Below, in pieces: positions 50,773 through 59,673 of a stretch of 64,000 nucleotides of DNA. Location: positions 3,784-67,783 of the forward strand of contig JACKGY010000013.1 of the NCBI GenBank assembly GCA_020639295.1, written 5' to 3'. The notes under the pieces are model-generated. The model searched no databases, had not been told where the DNA came from, and was given only the letters and a program-made list of their open reading frames with translations. Position 1 is the first letter of the stretch, and each line of letters begins with the position of its first letter. This stretch comes from Planctomycetota bacterium (GTDB lineage: Bacteria; Planctomycetota; GCA-002687715; DRQF01). The position numbers and the translations under genes were made by a program.

Positions 50773-51930
50773 ATGACGGCCCGGAAACTCCAGCCCTTCG
50801 GCACCACGATCTTCAGCGAGATGACCCGGCTCGCCATCGAGCACGGCGCGGTCAACCTGGCCCAGGGCTTCCCCGACTTCGAGGGCCCGGCCGAGCTGCG
50901 CGAGTGGGCGGTCGAGGCCCTGCGCGGCGGCGACAACCAGTACGCGCGCAGCCAGGGGCATCCCGAGCTGGTTCGCGCCGTCGCCGGTCACCAGAGCCGC
51001 CACCACGGACTCGACTACGAGCCGATGACCGAGGTGGGCGTCTACTCCGGCGCCACCGAGGGCATCGCCGCGGCGCTGCTCGGCCTGCTCGATCCGGGCG
51101 ACGAGGTGATCCTCTTCGAGCCCTATTACGACAGCTACCCCGCCTGCCTCGCGCTGGCCGGCGCCCTGCCGCGTTTCCTCACCCTGCGCTTCCCCGACTT
51201 CACGATCGACTTCGACGAGCTCGAGCGGCTGGTGGGGCCACGCACGCGCGCCATCCTGGTCAACAGCCCGCACAACCCCACCGGCAAGGTCCTGGAGGGC
51301 GAGGAGCAGGAGGCCCTGGCGCGCTTCGCCCGGGCCCACGACCTGATCGTCATCGCCGACGAGGTCTACGAGCACCTCTGGTACGAGGGCCACCGCCACC
51401 GGCCGATCGCCGCCCTCGAGGGCATGCGCGAGCGCACGCTCACCATCTCCAGCGCCGGCAAGACCTGGTCCTACACCGGCTGGAAGATCGGCTGGGCGAC
51501 CGGTCCGCGCGCGCTCGTCGCCGGGGCCCAGGCGGCGCACCAGTTCCTCACCTTCGCCACCGCCACGCCGCTGCAGCGCGCCGTGGCCCGGGCGCTCGAC
51601 GAGATCGGCGACGACTTCTATCGCGAGCTGCGCGCCGACTACGACGCGCGCCGCCGGCGGCTGGCCTCCGGGCTCGAGAAGGTGGGCTTCCGGCTCGCGC
51701 CCTGCGCCGGCACCTACTTCATCACCGCCGACTTCAGCGCCCTGGACGAGGGCGACGATCGCGACTTCGCCTTGCGGCTCATCCGCGAGGCGGGCGTGGC
51801 GGCGATCCCGCCCAGCGTGTTCTACACCCGCGACCCCGAGGCCGGCCGCAAGCTGTTGCGCTTCGCCTTCTGCAAGCGCGACCAGACCATCGACGCCGCC
51901 CTCGACCGACTGGAAAGGCACTTCTCATGA
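50773..51930 (+). CDS. Class I aminotransferase (glutamine/methionine transaminase, YbdL-like)
   Basis: 385 residues. PLP-enzyme motifs: VNLAQGFPDFEGPAELREWA, YARSQGHPELVRAVA, ILVNSPHNPTGKVL, VIADEVYEHLWYEG and the PLP Lys in SSAGKTWSYTGWKIGW. KIRFCFCK-type endings are matched by LLRFAFCKRDQTIDAA. The NLAQGFPD start is typical of kynurenine aminotransferase/glutamine transaminase K. ATG 50773 has GGAG seven bases upstream. It overlaps a nitrilase-type gene by four bases; together they form the transaminase/omega-amidase pair. Confidence 0.9.
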   Translation: MTARKLQPFGTTIFSEMTRLAIEHGAVNLAQGFPDFEGPAELREWAVEALRGGDNQYARSQGHPELVRAVAGHQSRHHGLDYEPMTEVGVYSGATEGIAAALLGLLDPGDEVILFEPYYDSYPACLALAGALPRFLTLRFPDFTIDFDELERLVGPRTRAILVNSPHNPTGKVLEGEEQEALARFARAHDLIVIADEVYEHLWYEGHRHRPIAALEGMRERTLTISSAGKTWSYTGWKIGWATGPRALVAGAQAAHQFLTFATATPLQRAVARALDEIGDDFYRELRADYDARRRRLASGLEKVGFRLAPCAGTYFITADFSALDEGDDRDFALRLIREAGVAAIPPSVFYTRDPEAGRKLLRFAFCKRDQTIDAALDRLERHFS

Positions 51931-52727
51931 AGGTCATCGGTCTGCAATTCGACGTCGCCTGGGAAGACCCCGAGACCAACTTCGCCCGCGTCCGCGACCT
52001 GGCGCGGCGCGCGGCGGAGCAGCAGCCCGACCTCCTGGTGCTGCCCGAGATGTTCAACAGCGGCTTCACCATGCGCGCGGCCGAGATGGCGGCGCATGCC
52101 GAGGCCAGCCGCGACTTCCTCCGCGGCCTGGCCGGCGAGCTGGGCTGCGCGGTCATGGGCGGGCTGGCCGAGGCGGGCGACCGGCTCCCGGCCAACGCGG
52201 CCTGGACCTTCGCCCCGGACGGCCGGGTGCTGTCGCACTTCCGCAAGATCCACCCCTTCTCGCTGGCGGGGGAGCAGGACCACTACGAGGCCGGCGGGGC
52301 GCTCGCGCCCTTCGAGTGGGCGGGCGTCCGGGTCTGTCCCTTCATCTGCTACGACCTCCGCTTCCCGGAGCCCTTCCGCATCGCCGCCCCGGAGACCGAC
52401 CTCTTCGTGGTCATCGCCCACTGGCCGGAACGGCGCTCGCTGGCCTGGAAGACCCTGCTCCGCGCCCGGGCGATCGAGAACCAGGCCTTCGTGCTGGGCG
52501 TCAACCGGGTCGGCGTCGTCGATGGCCAGATCCACAGCGGCGACAGCGCCCTGATCGACCCGATGGGGGAGATCGTGACCGTTTTGAGTCACGAGCCCGG
52601 CCTGGTGACCGGCACGGTGGCGGCGGCAACGGTTTCTTCATGCCGAGAACGCTTCAGCTTCCTTTCGGACCGGCGTCCTTCGCTGTATCTTCGGCTCTCC
52701 GAAACCCAGGGAAGCACGGGAGTGTGA
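51927..52727 (+). CDS. Omega-amidase (YafV/NIT2-like nitrilase)
   Basis: 266 residues. The Glu-Lys-Cys triad lies in LLVLPEMFNSGFTMRAAEMA, LSHFRKIHPFSLAGEQDHYE and VCPFICYDLRFPEPFRIAAP. WPERRSLAWKTLLRARAIEN and GVNRVGVVDGQIHSGDSALI are typical of YafV-type omega-amidases. They hydrolyse 2-oxoglutaramate or 2-oxosuccinamate produced by the partner transaminase, as in methionine salvage or glutamine transamination. It starts inside the aminotransferase stop (ATGA). Confidence 0.92.
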   Translation: MKVIGLQFDVAWEDPETNFARVRDLARRAAEQQPDLLVLPEMFNSGFTMRAAEMAAHAEASRDFLRGLAGELGCAVMGGLAEAGDRLPANAAWTFAPDGRVLSHFRKIHPFSLAGEQDHYEAGGALAPFEWAGVRVCPFICYDLRFPEPFRIAAPETDLFVVIAHWPERRSLAWKTLLRARAIENQAFVLGVNRVGVVDGQIHSGDSALIDPMGEIVTVLSHEPGLVTGTVAAATVSSCRERFSFLSDRRPSLYLRLSETQGSTGV

Positions 52728-52729
52728 TC

Positions 52730-53764
52730 GTGAAGCGAGTCCTCGCCATCCTCGTCGTCGCGCTGGCGACGAGCGGCCTTCGGGCCCAGAACATCCAGGT
52801 CGATACGACCGACGGCAACAGCAGCTCCGGCAAGATCGTCGGCCTCTATCGCGAGGGCCTTCGCTACCTCAGCGGTGGCGTCGAGACCGATCTGCCCTGG
52901 GCGAAGATCATGACCCTGCGCTCCGACGGCGAGGCGCTGATGACCTTCGGCGAGGACGAGCGGGTCAAGGTGCGGGTGAGCGGCATCCAGGACGGCTGGC
53001 TGGTGGTCAGCTCGGACATGCTCGGCTCGATGCGGATCGAGACCGGCAGCCTGCCGGCCGCGCCGGCGCCCGCCAAGGCCAAGGCCGAGAAGACCGGGCC
53101 GCTGGAGCCGAAGGACTGGAACGGTCACCTCGCCTTCAACCTGGGCCTGACCTCGGGCAACAGCGAGACCTTCCTGGCCGCGGTCGACGCCCTGGCCCAG
53201 ACCCAGAGCAGCCACGACAGCTACATGATCCGCTTCTCCGCGGTCTACGGTAAGAGCGAGGGCGAGGAGAACGCCAACGCCCAGAGCCTGCGCGGCGGCT
53301 GGCAGCACTACTACCACGAGCATCTCTACACCTACCTGCGCGGCGAGGTCTTCCGCGACCGCATCCAGCGCATCGACTTCGGCGCGCTGCTCGACGTCGG
53401 CGTCGGTTGGGTGGTCTGGAAGGAATCCGACGACGAGTCCTTCGCGCTCGAAGGTGGTATCGGCTACCGCCACGAGACCTACGAGGACGACACCGAGTCG
53501 CGCAACGACATCACTGCTCGTGGCGCCGTGGTCTACCAGGACATCTTCTTCGAGAAGGTCGACTTCTTCTTCACCGCCGAGATGCTGGTGCCGATGAACG
53601 AGCCCTCCGCCTGGCTCGGCCGCGCCGAACTCAACTGGTCGATCCCGGTCTCCGACAACTGGGCTTTCGACAATACGGTGCGCTTCCAGTACCGCAACCA
53701 GCCCGCCCGCGACGCCGAGAGCTACGACCTCTTCGTCGGCGCCGGCCTGAAGTACAGCTTCTGA
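52730..53764 (+). CDS. DUF481-family outer-membrane-type protein
   Basis: 344 residues. GTG 52730 is used, with GGGAG seven bases upstream; another GTG at 52724 is closer to the RBS. The signal peptide VKRVLAILVVALATSGLRAQ is cut after AQ or nearby. An SH3-like N-terminal part (GKIVGLYREGLRYLSGGVET) is followed by the DUF481 beta-barrel: GHLAFNLGLTSGNSETFLAA, GWQHYYHEHLYTYLRGEVFR, GALLDVGVGWVVWKESDDES and a C-terminal Phe (GAGLKYSF). It probably sits in the outer membrane; function unknown. Confidence 0.87.
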   Translation: MKRVLAILVVALATSGLRAQNIQVDTTDGNSSSGKIVGLYREGLRYLSGGVETDLPWAKIMTLRSDGEALMTFGEDERVKVRVSGIQDGWLVVSSDMLGSMRIETGSLPAAPAPAKAKAEKTGPLEPKDWNGHLAFNLGLTSGNSETFLAAVDALAQTQSSHDSYMIRFSAVYGKSEGEENANAQSLRGGWQHYYHEHLYTYLRGEVFRDRIQRIDFGALLDVGVGWVVWKESDDESFALEGGIGYRHETYEDDTESRNDITARGAVVYQDIFFEKVDFFFTAEMLVPMNEPSAWLGRAELNWSIPVSDNWAFDNTVRFQYRNQPARDAESYDLFVGAGLKYSF

Positions 53765-53794
53765 AGCGGCAGCTGATCATCTGACCATCCGGAG

Positions 53795-53825
53795 GGGCCG
53801 CGCCACCCAGGGCGCGGCCCTTCTT
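53795..53825 (+). terminator. Intrinsic terminator after the DUF481 gene
   Basis: GGGCCGCGCC and GGCGCGGCCC are perfect arms around ACCCAG, followed by TTCTTC. It isolates the TIR/NB-ARC block from the upstream operon. Confidence 0.82.
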
Positions 53826-53952
53826 CGTCGGCGACTTGCTCGACCGCGGTCTTGTCAGCCCAGGCCCGGTCGGCGATGCTCGTCCCGGGCCCGGTGGGTC
53901 GCGCGCTACCCCGAGGCGCGCGACGCGGGCGGCGGCAGACGGGCGACCAGGC

Positions 53953-56277
53953 ATGACGCGGCAACCCGAGGTCTTCATCTCCTACGCGCGGCGCGAATCC
54001 CGCGACCAGGTCGACGCGCTCCAGGCGGCGCTCGGCGGGCCGTCTCGCTGTTTCGTCGACCGGAGCAACATCGAGGCCCTGGCCGAGTTTCCGGTCGCCC
54101 TTCGCGACGCCATGTTGGGCGCGCGGGTCGTGGTCGCGGTGCTGGGTCCCGCGTACCTGAAGAGCGGCTACTGCTGGAAGGAGTGGCTGCTCGCCCTCGG
54201 TCCTTTCCTGGCGGTCCGGCGTCGACGGCTGGACGAGGCCGCGCAGAGCGATGCGCTCCGGCACGTCGTTCCGCTCCTCCAGGCCGGGGCCGGCGAAGAG
54301 AGCCGGATGCTGCTGGTCGGTCCCATGGCCGCCTGGAACCTGCCCCGGGCGGACGAGACCGCCGTCATCGCCGCCACCATCGAAGGCCTCCTGGCCGCGC
54401 GGCCGCCCACCCTCGACGAACTCATCCGCGACCATCAGGTCGACCCGGCGCTGCGGGAGATCCTCACCGACCGGCACCACGTCGCCCAGCTCCCGCAACG
54501 GCAGGGCCGCGTGCCCTGCTATCCGATCCGTCAGGGCGACCGCCATGCCTCCATCGGCGCGGACTTCATCGGCCGGACCGACGACTTCCAGCGTCTGTTC
54601 TGGACCCTCGCCGCCGGCGCCCATGAGAATGCCGCGGCCCTCACCACCTCGGTGGTGGGGCATGGCGGTTACGGCAAGACCCGGCTCGCCCTGGAGTACC
54701 TGCATCGCCTCGGGCCTCTGCTCTACCCGGGCGGCAACATCCTGATCGATGCCTCGGGCACCGCCGAGGGCCGACCCCTCGGCGATCAGCTCCGCGAGGT
54801 CGACCGGCTCCTGCGCGACCGCCACGCCGACCTCGGCATCCCGACGGAGGGCGACGCGCGCGACTCCCTCGCGGTCAGCCTCGCGCACGTCGGTCAGTCG
54901 CGGCCGATCCTCTGGGTGATCGACAACCTTCCCGATCAGGGGTCGGTCGGCGAGCTGGCCGACTACTGCCCGGCGGCGAAGGAGGTGGCCATCGTCATCA
55001 CCACGCGCCGCGCCGTGGACTGGCCCGGCGTCAGCACGCTGGCGCTCGACGTCCTCGGCCCCGACGAGGCCGTGGCCTTGCTTAAGCGCCGGCTCGGGAC
55101 GCCGGCCCGCGGGGCGCTCTCCAGGCCGGAGTGGTTGGCGCTGGCCGAGGCGGTGGGCCGGTTGCCCCTGGTCCTCGAGATCCTCAACGCCGCTCTCGTC
55201 GAGGGGCTCGACGAGCCGCGGTCGCTGCTCGACCGCATCGGTCGGGACGATCCCGCCGCCCTGGGCGACGAACTCTGCGGCGAGCTCCGCGACCTTCTGC
55301 CCGAACGCAGCCTGCGCGGCGTCGTCGAGGTCTTCCGGGTCTCGCTCGAGGGGCTCGAGGACGAAGACGCGCGTGAACTTCTCCTCCGTCTGGCCTGGCT
55401 CGCCCCGGCGACCTTGCCGGTCCCGCTGCTGAATGCCCTGGCGCCCGACCCCAAACGCCATCGTGCGGCCCTGGTCCGGCTCAATCGCTGCTCCTGGCTG
55501 CCGGCCGCGGAGGCCGCCGACGCCCGCCAGCTCCACCGCGTCCTCGCCGCCTACCTGCGCCTGGCCCAGGGCGAGGACGAGGGCCGGGAACGCCTGGTGG
55601 CGGTCGCTTCCCGGCTGCACGATCTCATGAAGTCGGACGAGGCCTGGCCAGAGCCGCCCCTCGACTTCCTGTCCCAGATCCGACCGCATCTCGAAGCCTT
55701 GATGGTTCGCGCCGAGGCCGCGGCCGACTGGGATGTCGGCGAGCCGGCCTGGGAGGCGCTCCGATTCTGGGATGCCGCCCTGCTGAACCGGGCGGGCGAC
55801 CTCCTCGGCCTCTTTCCGAGCCCGGAGGACCTGATCCGCCAGCGCTCCTGGTGGCCCCTGATCGAGAGCCAGGAACTCGGTGTTCTGGCCCAGGCCTGGT
55901 TCGGCGGCGGTTGCGAGAAGGCGAGGGGTGGAAGGCGCTCTCTGGAATTACCCTCCCGACCATCGCCGGCCGCCCGCGTGCAGGCCAGGTCACGGCTGGC
56001 CTTCGAGGGACTCGAAGCGTCGGACCAGGCCGCCATCCCGCCGCCCGGCCGCCCTGGACGCGGACTTCACCCCGCCCGCTGCTGGGGCTGCAGGCTGCCC
56101 GAGAGCCGCCCCGGGCCGTCGACCCGCTCGTGCCGGCGAGCTGCTCCTGTCCACCGGAAGGCGAGGCCTTCGGCTTCCTCATGGGCAGCCCCCCGGGAGC
56201 CGCATTCGGGAAGTCCGACGAAGGGCCGCAACGGAAGGTCAAGCTCGCTCCCTACCGGCTCGGCCGGACGCCGGTGA
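53953..56277 (+). CDS. TIR-NB-ARC (STAND ATPase) protein, C-terminus apparently frameshifted
   Basis: 774 residues as read. Residues 1-150 are a TIR domain: VFISYARRESRDQVDALQAA, CFVDRSNIEALAEFPVALRD and AYLKSGYCWKEWLLALG, with a Glu where NAD-cleaving TIRs have their catalytic Glu. Residues about 195-560 are NB-ARC: Walker A SVVGHGGYGKTRLALEYLHR, Walker B RPILWVIDNLPDQ, VAIVITTRRAVDWPGVS and GRLPLVLEILNAALVEG. After about residue 660 (55,920) the sequence loses protein character (RRSLELPSRPSPAARVQ and Arg/Pro-rich text), and an FGE-like domain continues in a different frame. STAND proteins with TIR act in immunity-like signalling; the role here is inference. Confidence 0.78.
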   Translation: MTRQPEVFISYARRESRDQVDALQAALGGPSRCFVDRSNIEALAEFPVALRDAMLGARVVVAVLGPAYLKSGYCWKEWLLALGPFLAVRRRRLDEAAQSDALRHVVPLLQAGAGEESRMLLVGPMAAWNLPRADETAVIAATIEGLLAARPPTLDELIRDHQVDPALREILTDRHHVAQLPQRQGRVPCYPIRQGDRHASIGADFIGRTDDFQRLFWTLAAGAHENAAALTTSVVGHGGYGKTRLALEYLHRLGPLLYPGGNILIDASGTAEGRPLGDQLREVDRLLRDRHADLGIPTEGDARDSLAVSLAHVGQSRPILWVIDNLPDQGSVGELADYCPAAKEVAIVITTRRAVDWPGVSTLALDVLGPDEAVALLKRRLGTPARGALSRPEWLALAEAVGRLPLVLEILNAALVEGLDEPRSLLDRIGRDDPAALGDELCGELRDLLPERSLRGVVEVFRVSLEGLEDEDARELLLRLAWLAPATLPVPLLNALAPDPKRHRAALVRLNRCSWLPAAEAADARQLHRVLAAYLRLAQGEDEGRERLVAVASRLHDLMKSDEAWPEPPLDFLSQIRPHLEALMVRAEAAADWDVGEPAWEALRFWDAALLNRAGDLLGLFPSPEDLIRQRSWWPLIESQELGVLAQAWFGGGCEKARGGRRSLELPSRPSPAARVQARSRLAFEGLEASDQAAIPPPGRPGRGLHPARCWGCRLPESRPGPSTRSCRRAAPVHRKARPSASSWAAPREPHSGSPTKGRNGRSSSLPTGSAGRR

Positions 56278-56843
56278 CCTGGAAGCAGTACCGGGCCTTC
56301 GAGCCGGAGCATAGCCCGCGCATCGCGGGCAACCTGGCGCGCGACCTGCACCCGGTCACCGAGGTCGACTGGTGGCGGGCCTGGCTCTTCTGCCGCTGGC
56401 TCGGGGGCGACCTGCCGACCGAGGCCCAGTGGGAGGCCGCCTGTCGGGCCGGGACGACGACCGCCTACTCCTTCGGTAACGACGAAGCGGAGCTGGGCAA
56501 TTACGCCTGGTACCGCGACAATGCCCGCCGCTCGACCCAGCCGGTGGGCACGAAGCGAGCCAACCGCTGGGGTCTCCATGACCTGCATGGCAACGTCTGG
56601 GAGTGGTGCCGGGACTGGTATGGCCGCTACGAGGGCCAGGATGTCGATGATCCGAGCGGTTCCGCGGCCGGCGCCGTCCGCGTCCTTCGCGGTGGGTTCT
56701 TCTGGAACGACGCCGGCAGGTGTCGTTCCGCGTGCCGGTTCGGGTTCCTGCCCTGGGGCCGCAGCGTCGACGTCGGCTTCCGCGTGGCCCTGCCCCCGCC
56801 CCCGGATCGACCCTCGAGTCTTGACCCTCTCGATCGCCCCTGA
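55851..56843 (+). CDS. FGE-sulfatase-like domain, probable 3' part of the TIR-NB-ARC gene
   Basis: The frame is open from 55851, but recognisable protein begins near 56170 with FGFLMGSPPGAAFGKSDEGP, then KLAPYRLGRTPVTWKQYRAF, LPTEAQWEAACRAGTTTAYS, GLHDLHGNVWEWCRDWYGRY and RSVDVGFRVAL. This is the formylglycine-generating-enzyme fold. The paired active-site Cys of true FGE are not in their usual places (RCRSACRFGF differs), so a binding role is likelier than catalysis. It overlaps the TIR-NB-ARC frame by over 400 bases, has no ribosome-binding site, and such domains usually end STAND proteins. One or more indels, or a sequencing error, between 55,920 and 56,170 best explain it. Confidence 0.6.
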   Translation: MAPDREPGTRCSGPGLVRRRLREGEGWKALSGITLPTIAGRPRAGQVTAGLRGTRSVGPGRHPAARPPWTRTSPRPLLGLQAAREPPRAVDPLVPASCSCPPEGEAFGFLMGSPPGAAFGKSDEGPQRKVKLAPYRLGRTPVTWKQYRAFEPEHSPRIAGNLARDLHPVTEVDWWRAWLFCRWLGGDLPTEAQWEAACRAGTTTAYSFGNDEAELGNYAWYRDNARRSTQPVGTKRANRWGLHDLHGNVWEWCRDWYGRYEGQDVDDPSGSAAGAVRVLRGGFFWNDAGRCRSACRFGFLPWGRSVDVGFRVALPPPPDRPSSLDPLDRP

Positions 56844-57062
56844 CCGATCCAGTCCCTCGACTGGCGGGCCCGAAGATGGACGACTCGATCAAGCCGCCTT
56901 GACCTGCCCTGCTCGTGGCCGGCACACTGGTCGATCCCCGGCGATCCGAGAGGACCCGGTCCGACCTTCCGATCGACGTCGGCTGTCGATCGACGAATCC
57001 AGCGGCGGTCGCAGGGACGGGGCCGTCGAGCGTTTGCGAATCGTCCAGGCCGGAGGCCATCG

Positions 57063-59477
57063 GTGCTCAGCTTGTTGCTCCTGAAGAACGACCCCAAGGC
57101 CGGCTCGAAGCGCGACGAGCCGAACCCGCCGGCGCGGGTCTTCATCTGCTTTCGCAGCGAGGACACCGAACAGCTGGTCGGGCGCTTCAGGGACTACCTG
57201 GACCGCGACTTCAAGGTCGGCCAGTACTTCTCCGATGAGGACATCGTGTCCGGCCAGAAATGGCTCAAGCGCCTCGAGGCCGAGGTCGGGCGGGCGACGG
57301 TCGTTCTCTGCTTCATCGGTTCGCGCTGGCTTGCGCGGACCGCTGGCGAATCGCGGCCCCGCCTCTTCGAAGCCGACGACGTCCTCCGCCAGGAGATCGA
57401 GTGGAGTCTCCGCAAGCGGAAGGCCCGGAGCAGCATCGTCATCCCCGTACTGGTGGACGGGGCCAAGCTCCCACGGAAGGACGAGATCCCGGAGTCGATT
57501 CATGGCCTCTTGGCCATCCAGGCCTTCCCTCTCCGCAGTCGGAGCTGGGCCGAGGACTATCAGGCGATCCGGGCCGAACTCCTCGCGCGAGCCGTCAGAC
57601 CGAATCTGCGCCACCGGCTGAAGCCCTCGTCGATCCTGGCCGCGACACGAGCCCTGCCCGGCCGGATCACGAGGGCCTCGAGACGATGGCGTGAGCGGGC
57701 GGCTTCGAGACGGGAGGCGAAGGCTGCCGAGGATCGTGCCCGAGAGGCCAGACGAACGAGCGCGGCCTTCGGCAAGCCGAAGACGCTGAATGAACCGAGC
57801 TTCGGAACCATCGTGTTCATTGGCCTGATCATCCTGGTCATCGTCAGCGTGGTGCGGTCGTCGACCGACACCTACAGCATTCGAGGAGTCCAGAGGGACT
57901 TCGGTCAGGGCGAGGCGCTCCTGCCGATGCCGCGTTCGGGAGCGGCCTGGTCGCCGGTCTCGGTGAGCCTGGCCGAGTACTTCGCGGCGAATTCGCCTCA
58001 GGCGCCCGAGGCGATGCGCGATGCCAGGGGGCGACCTCTGCCCGTCGAACCCGTCCCGGCCTTTCCCGTTTGGCATCGTCCTCCGGGCGAGCTGGCCGTC
58101 GAGGATGAGGAGCTGGTGAGGCTTCCCGAGGCGCTGCTCAGGTCGGGCACGCCCGAGAAGTCGACGGTCGAGCGCACGCTCTTCCTCGATCAACCCGGCT
58201 TCGAGATGGCCCATCTCGAGATCGACGTGTCCGCGGGCTGGGTCAACTCCCTGCTCGGCAGGGACCCGTGGCAGAAGAAGTTCTGGCCCGAGGACGAAGA
58301 GGGGCGGGCGGATTGGGAGCTCGACGGCCGGCGTTCCTGGGTGCCCTCACGCCTCAGGCTGGATGGTCACGAGGCCGAGTTCTGGCGCCATGGGTCGTCG
58401 CCTCGTCTCTGGGGTCACCGGATGCCTCGGTCGCGACGGTTGCTGGTCATCGACGCCGGCGTCGGTGACGAACCGAGCCGGCGTGATCGGCAGGCCCGGG
58501 CCCTGGCCATCCGGATGCTCGATCGCGGCCTGGTGGAGGCGGCCCTGCTCGGCGCCGACTGGGCGGCCGGTCGAAGCGTCTGCGAGGAGATGTCCATGAA
58601 CGAGTGCCTCTACGTTCTCGAGACCTCGCAGGGAACTCCAGGCACGGGGATAGGCCACGAGCTCAAGGTGCTGGCCGACGACCTCATGCCGCTCATCGAT
58701 TCCCTCGATCACACCGACGTGCCGGAACTCGCGGGGCTGGTCGAGTGGGCCACGAGGTTGGTCGCGATCAAGGGTGACTTCGAGCTCCATCCCGTCGTCG
58801 ATCTGGAATTCGTGGCCCTGCCTGGTGGCTCCTTCAGCATGGGGAGTCCGTCACCGGGTGAGGGCCCTCGGCACGAGGTGACGCTCTCTCCCTATCTCAT
58901 GCAGCGGTACGAGGTGTCCCGCGATCTCTGGATCGCCGTCATGGGCTCGGCTCCGAAACAGCAGGGGAACCCTTTTCCGATCTGGGGCCGCGGCCCTGAA
59001 CCGGCGCTCGGAATCTCCTACCACGAAGCGCTCGAATTCTGCGGCCGTTTCCGCGAGCTCAGTGGCTGGCCCGTCCACCTGCCAACCGAAGCCCAATGGG
59101 AGTTCGCCTGTCGAGCGGGACTCGATGCCGAGGCGGCGAGCGACGGGACCAAACTCGAGGAACGGGCGCGTATCCAATCGGACCAGTGCCTGCCGGTGGG
59201 AAGTCGGTCACCGAATGCCTGGGGACTTCATGACCTGCAGGGCAACGTCTGGGAATGGTGCCGGGACTGGTTCGCGCCCGCCTACGAGGTCGCGACCGCC
59301 GCGGCGACTCGTGATCCGATCGGGCCGGAAGAGGGCGAGGAGAGGGTCCGGCGCGGTGGCGGCTATGACTCGGCACCCACGGCGGCTCGTCCGACCTTCC
59401 GGAGCCATCTACCGCCGAAGACGGTACGTCTCGATACCGGTTTCAGGATGATCATGAGGCTGGGCACCGGACGCTGA
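57063..59477 (+). CDS. TIR domain / membrane helix / unknown domain / FGE-like domain protein
   Basis: 804 residues. GTG 57063 has GGAGG six bases upstream. Residues about 22-165 are a TIR-like domain: RVFICFRSEDTEQLVGRFRD, GQYFSDEDIVSGQKWLKRLE, ATVVLCFIGSRWL and DDVLRQEIEWSLRKRKARSS, the last with the candidate catalytic Glu. A basic helical stretch precedes one membrane helix at about 258-272 (TIVFIGLIILVIVSVV). Residues about 290-575 form a domain I do not recognise (LLVIDAGVGDEPSRRDRQAR, AIRMLDRGLVEAALLGADWA). The end is FGE-like: LPGGSFSMGSPSPGEGPRHE, LPTEAQWEFACRAGLDAEAA, GLHDLQGNVWEWCRDWFAPA. No FGE Cys pair is present. It is 219 bases after the previous gene on the same strand. Confidence 0.8.
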   Translation: MLSLLLLKNDPKAGSKRDEPNPPARVFICFRSEDTEQLVGRFRDYLDRDFKVGQYFSDEDIVSGQKWLKRLEAEVGRATVVLCFIGSRWLARTAGESRPRLFEADDVLRQEIEWSLRKRKARSSIVIPVLVDGAKLPRKDEIPESIHGLLAIQAFPLRSRSWAEDYQAIRAELLARAVRPNLRHRLKPSSILAATRALPGRITRASRRWRERAASRREAKAAEDRAREARRTSAAFGKPKTLNEPSFGTIVFIGLIILVIVSVVRSSTDTYSIRGVQRDFGQGEALLPMPRSGAAWSPVSVSLAEYFAANSPQAPEAMRDARGRPLPVEPVPAFPVWHRPPGELAVEDEELVRLPEALLRSGTPEKSTVERTLFLDQPGFEMAHLEIDVSAGWVNSLLGRDPWQKKFWPEDEEGRADWELDGRRSWVPSRLRLDGHEAEFWRHGSSPRLWGHRMPRSRRLLVIDAGVGDEPSRRDRQARALAIRMLDRGLVEAALLGADWAAGRSVCEEMSMNECLYVLETSQGTPGTGIGHELKVLADDLMPLIDSLDHTDVPELAGLVEWATRLVAIKGDFELHPVVDLEFVALPGGSFSMGSPSPGEGPRHEVTLSPYLMQRYEVSRDLWIAVMGSAPKQQGNPFPIWGRGPEPALGISYHEALEFCGRFRELSGWPVHLPTEAQWEFACRAGLDAEAASDGTKLEERARIQSDQCLPVGSRSPNAWGLHDLQGNVWEWCRDWFAPAYEVATAAATRDPIGPEEGEERVRRGGGYDSAPTAARPTFRSHLPPKTVRLDTGFRMIMRLGTGR

Positions 59478-59673
59478 CCAGGTCGACGAGGACGACCCTC
59501 GATCGCTTCGGAGCGCCCCCGACCCATCCGGTTGCGGTTCGACATGGGAGCCAGCCTGGGCGATGGTGTCGGGCGGACGGGCCTCGGTCGCGCGCCGGCT
59601 CAAGAGGCCCGAGACCCGCGAAGCCGGCGTGCATGGCCGGGCTGCCTCGTGCCGCGCGCCCATCAGGGGGGCG

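Noticed and set aside
56180..59470. FGE/C-lectin-like ends as targets of a diversity-generating retroelement
   Set aside because: Such folds are common DGR targets, but no reverse transcriptase or template repeat is visible in the window.
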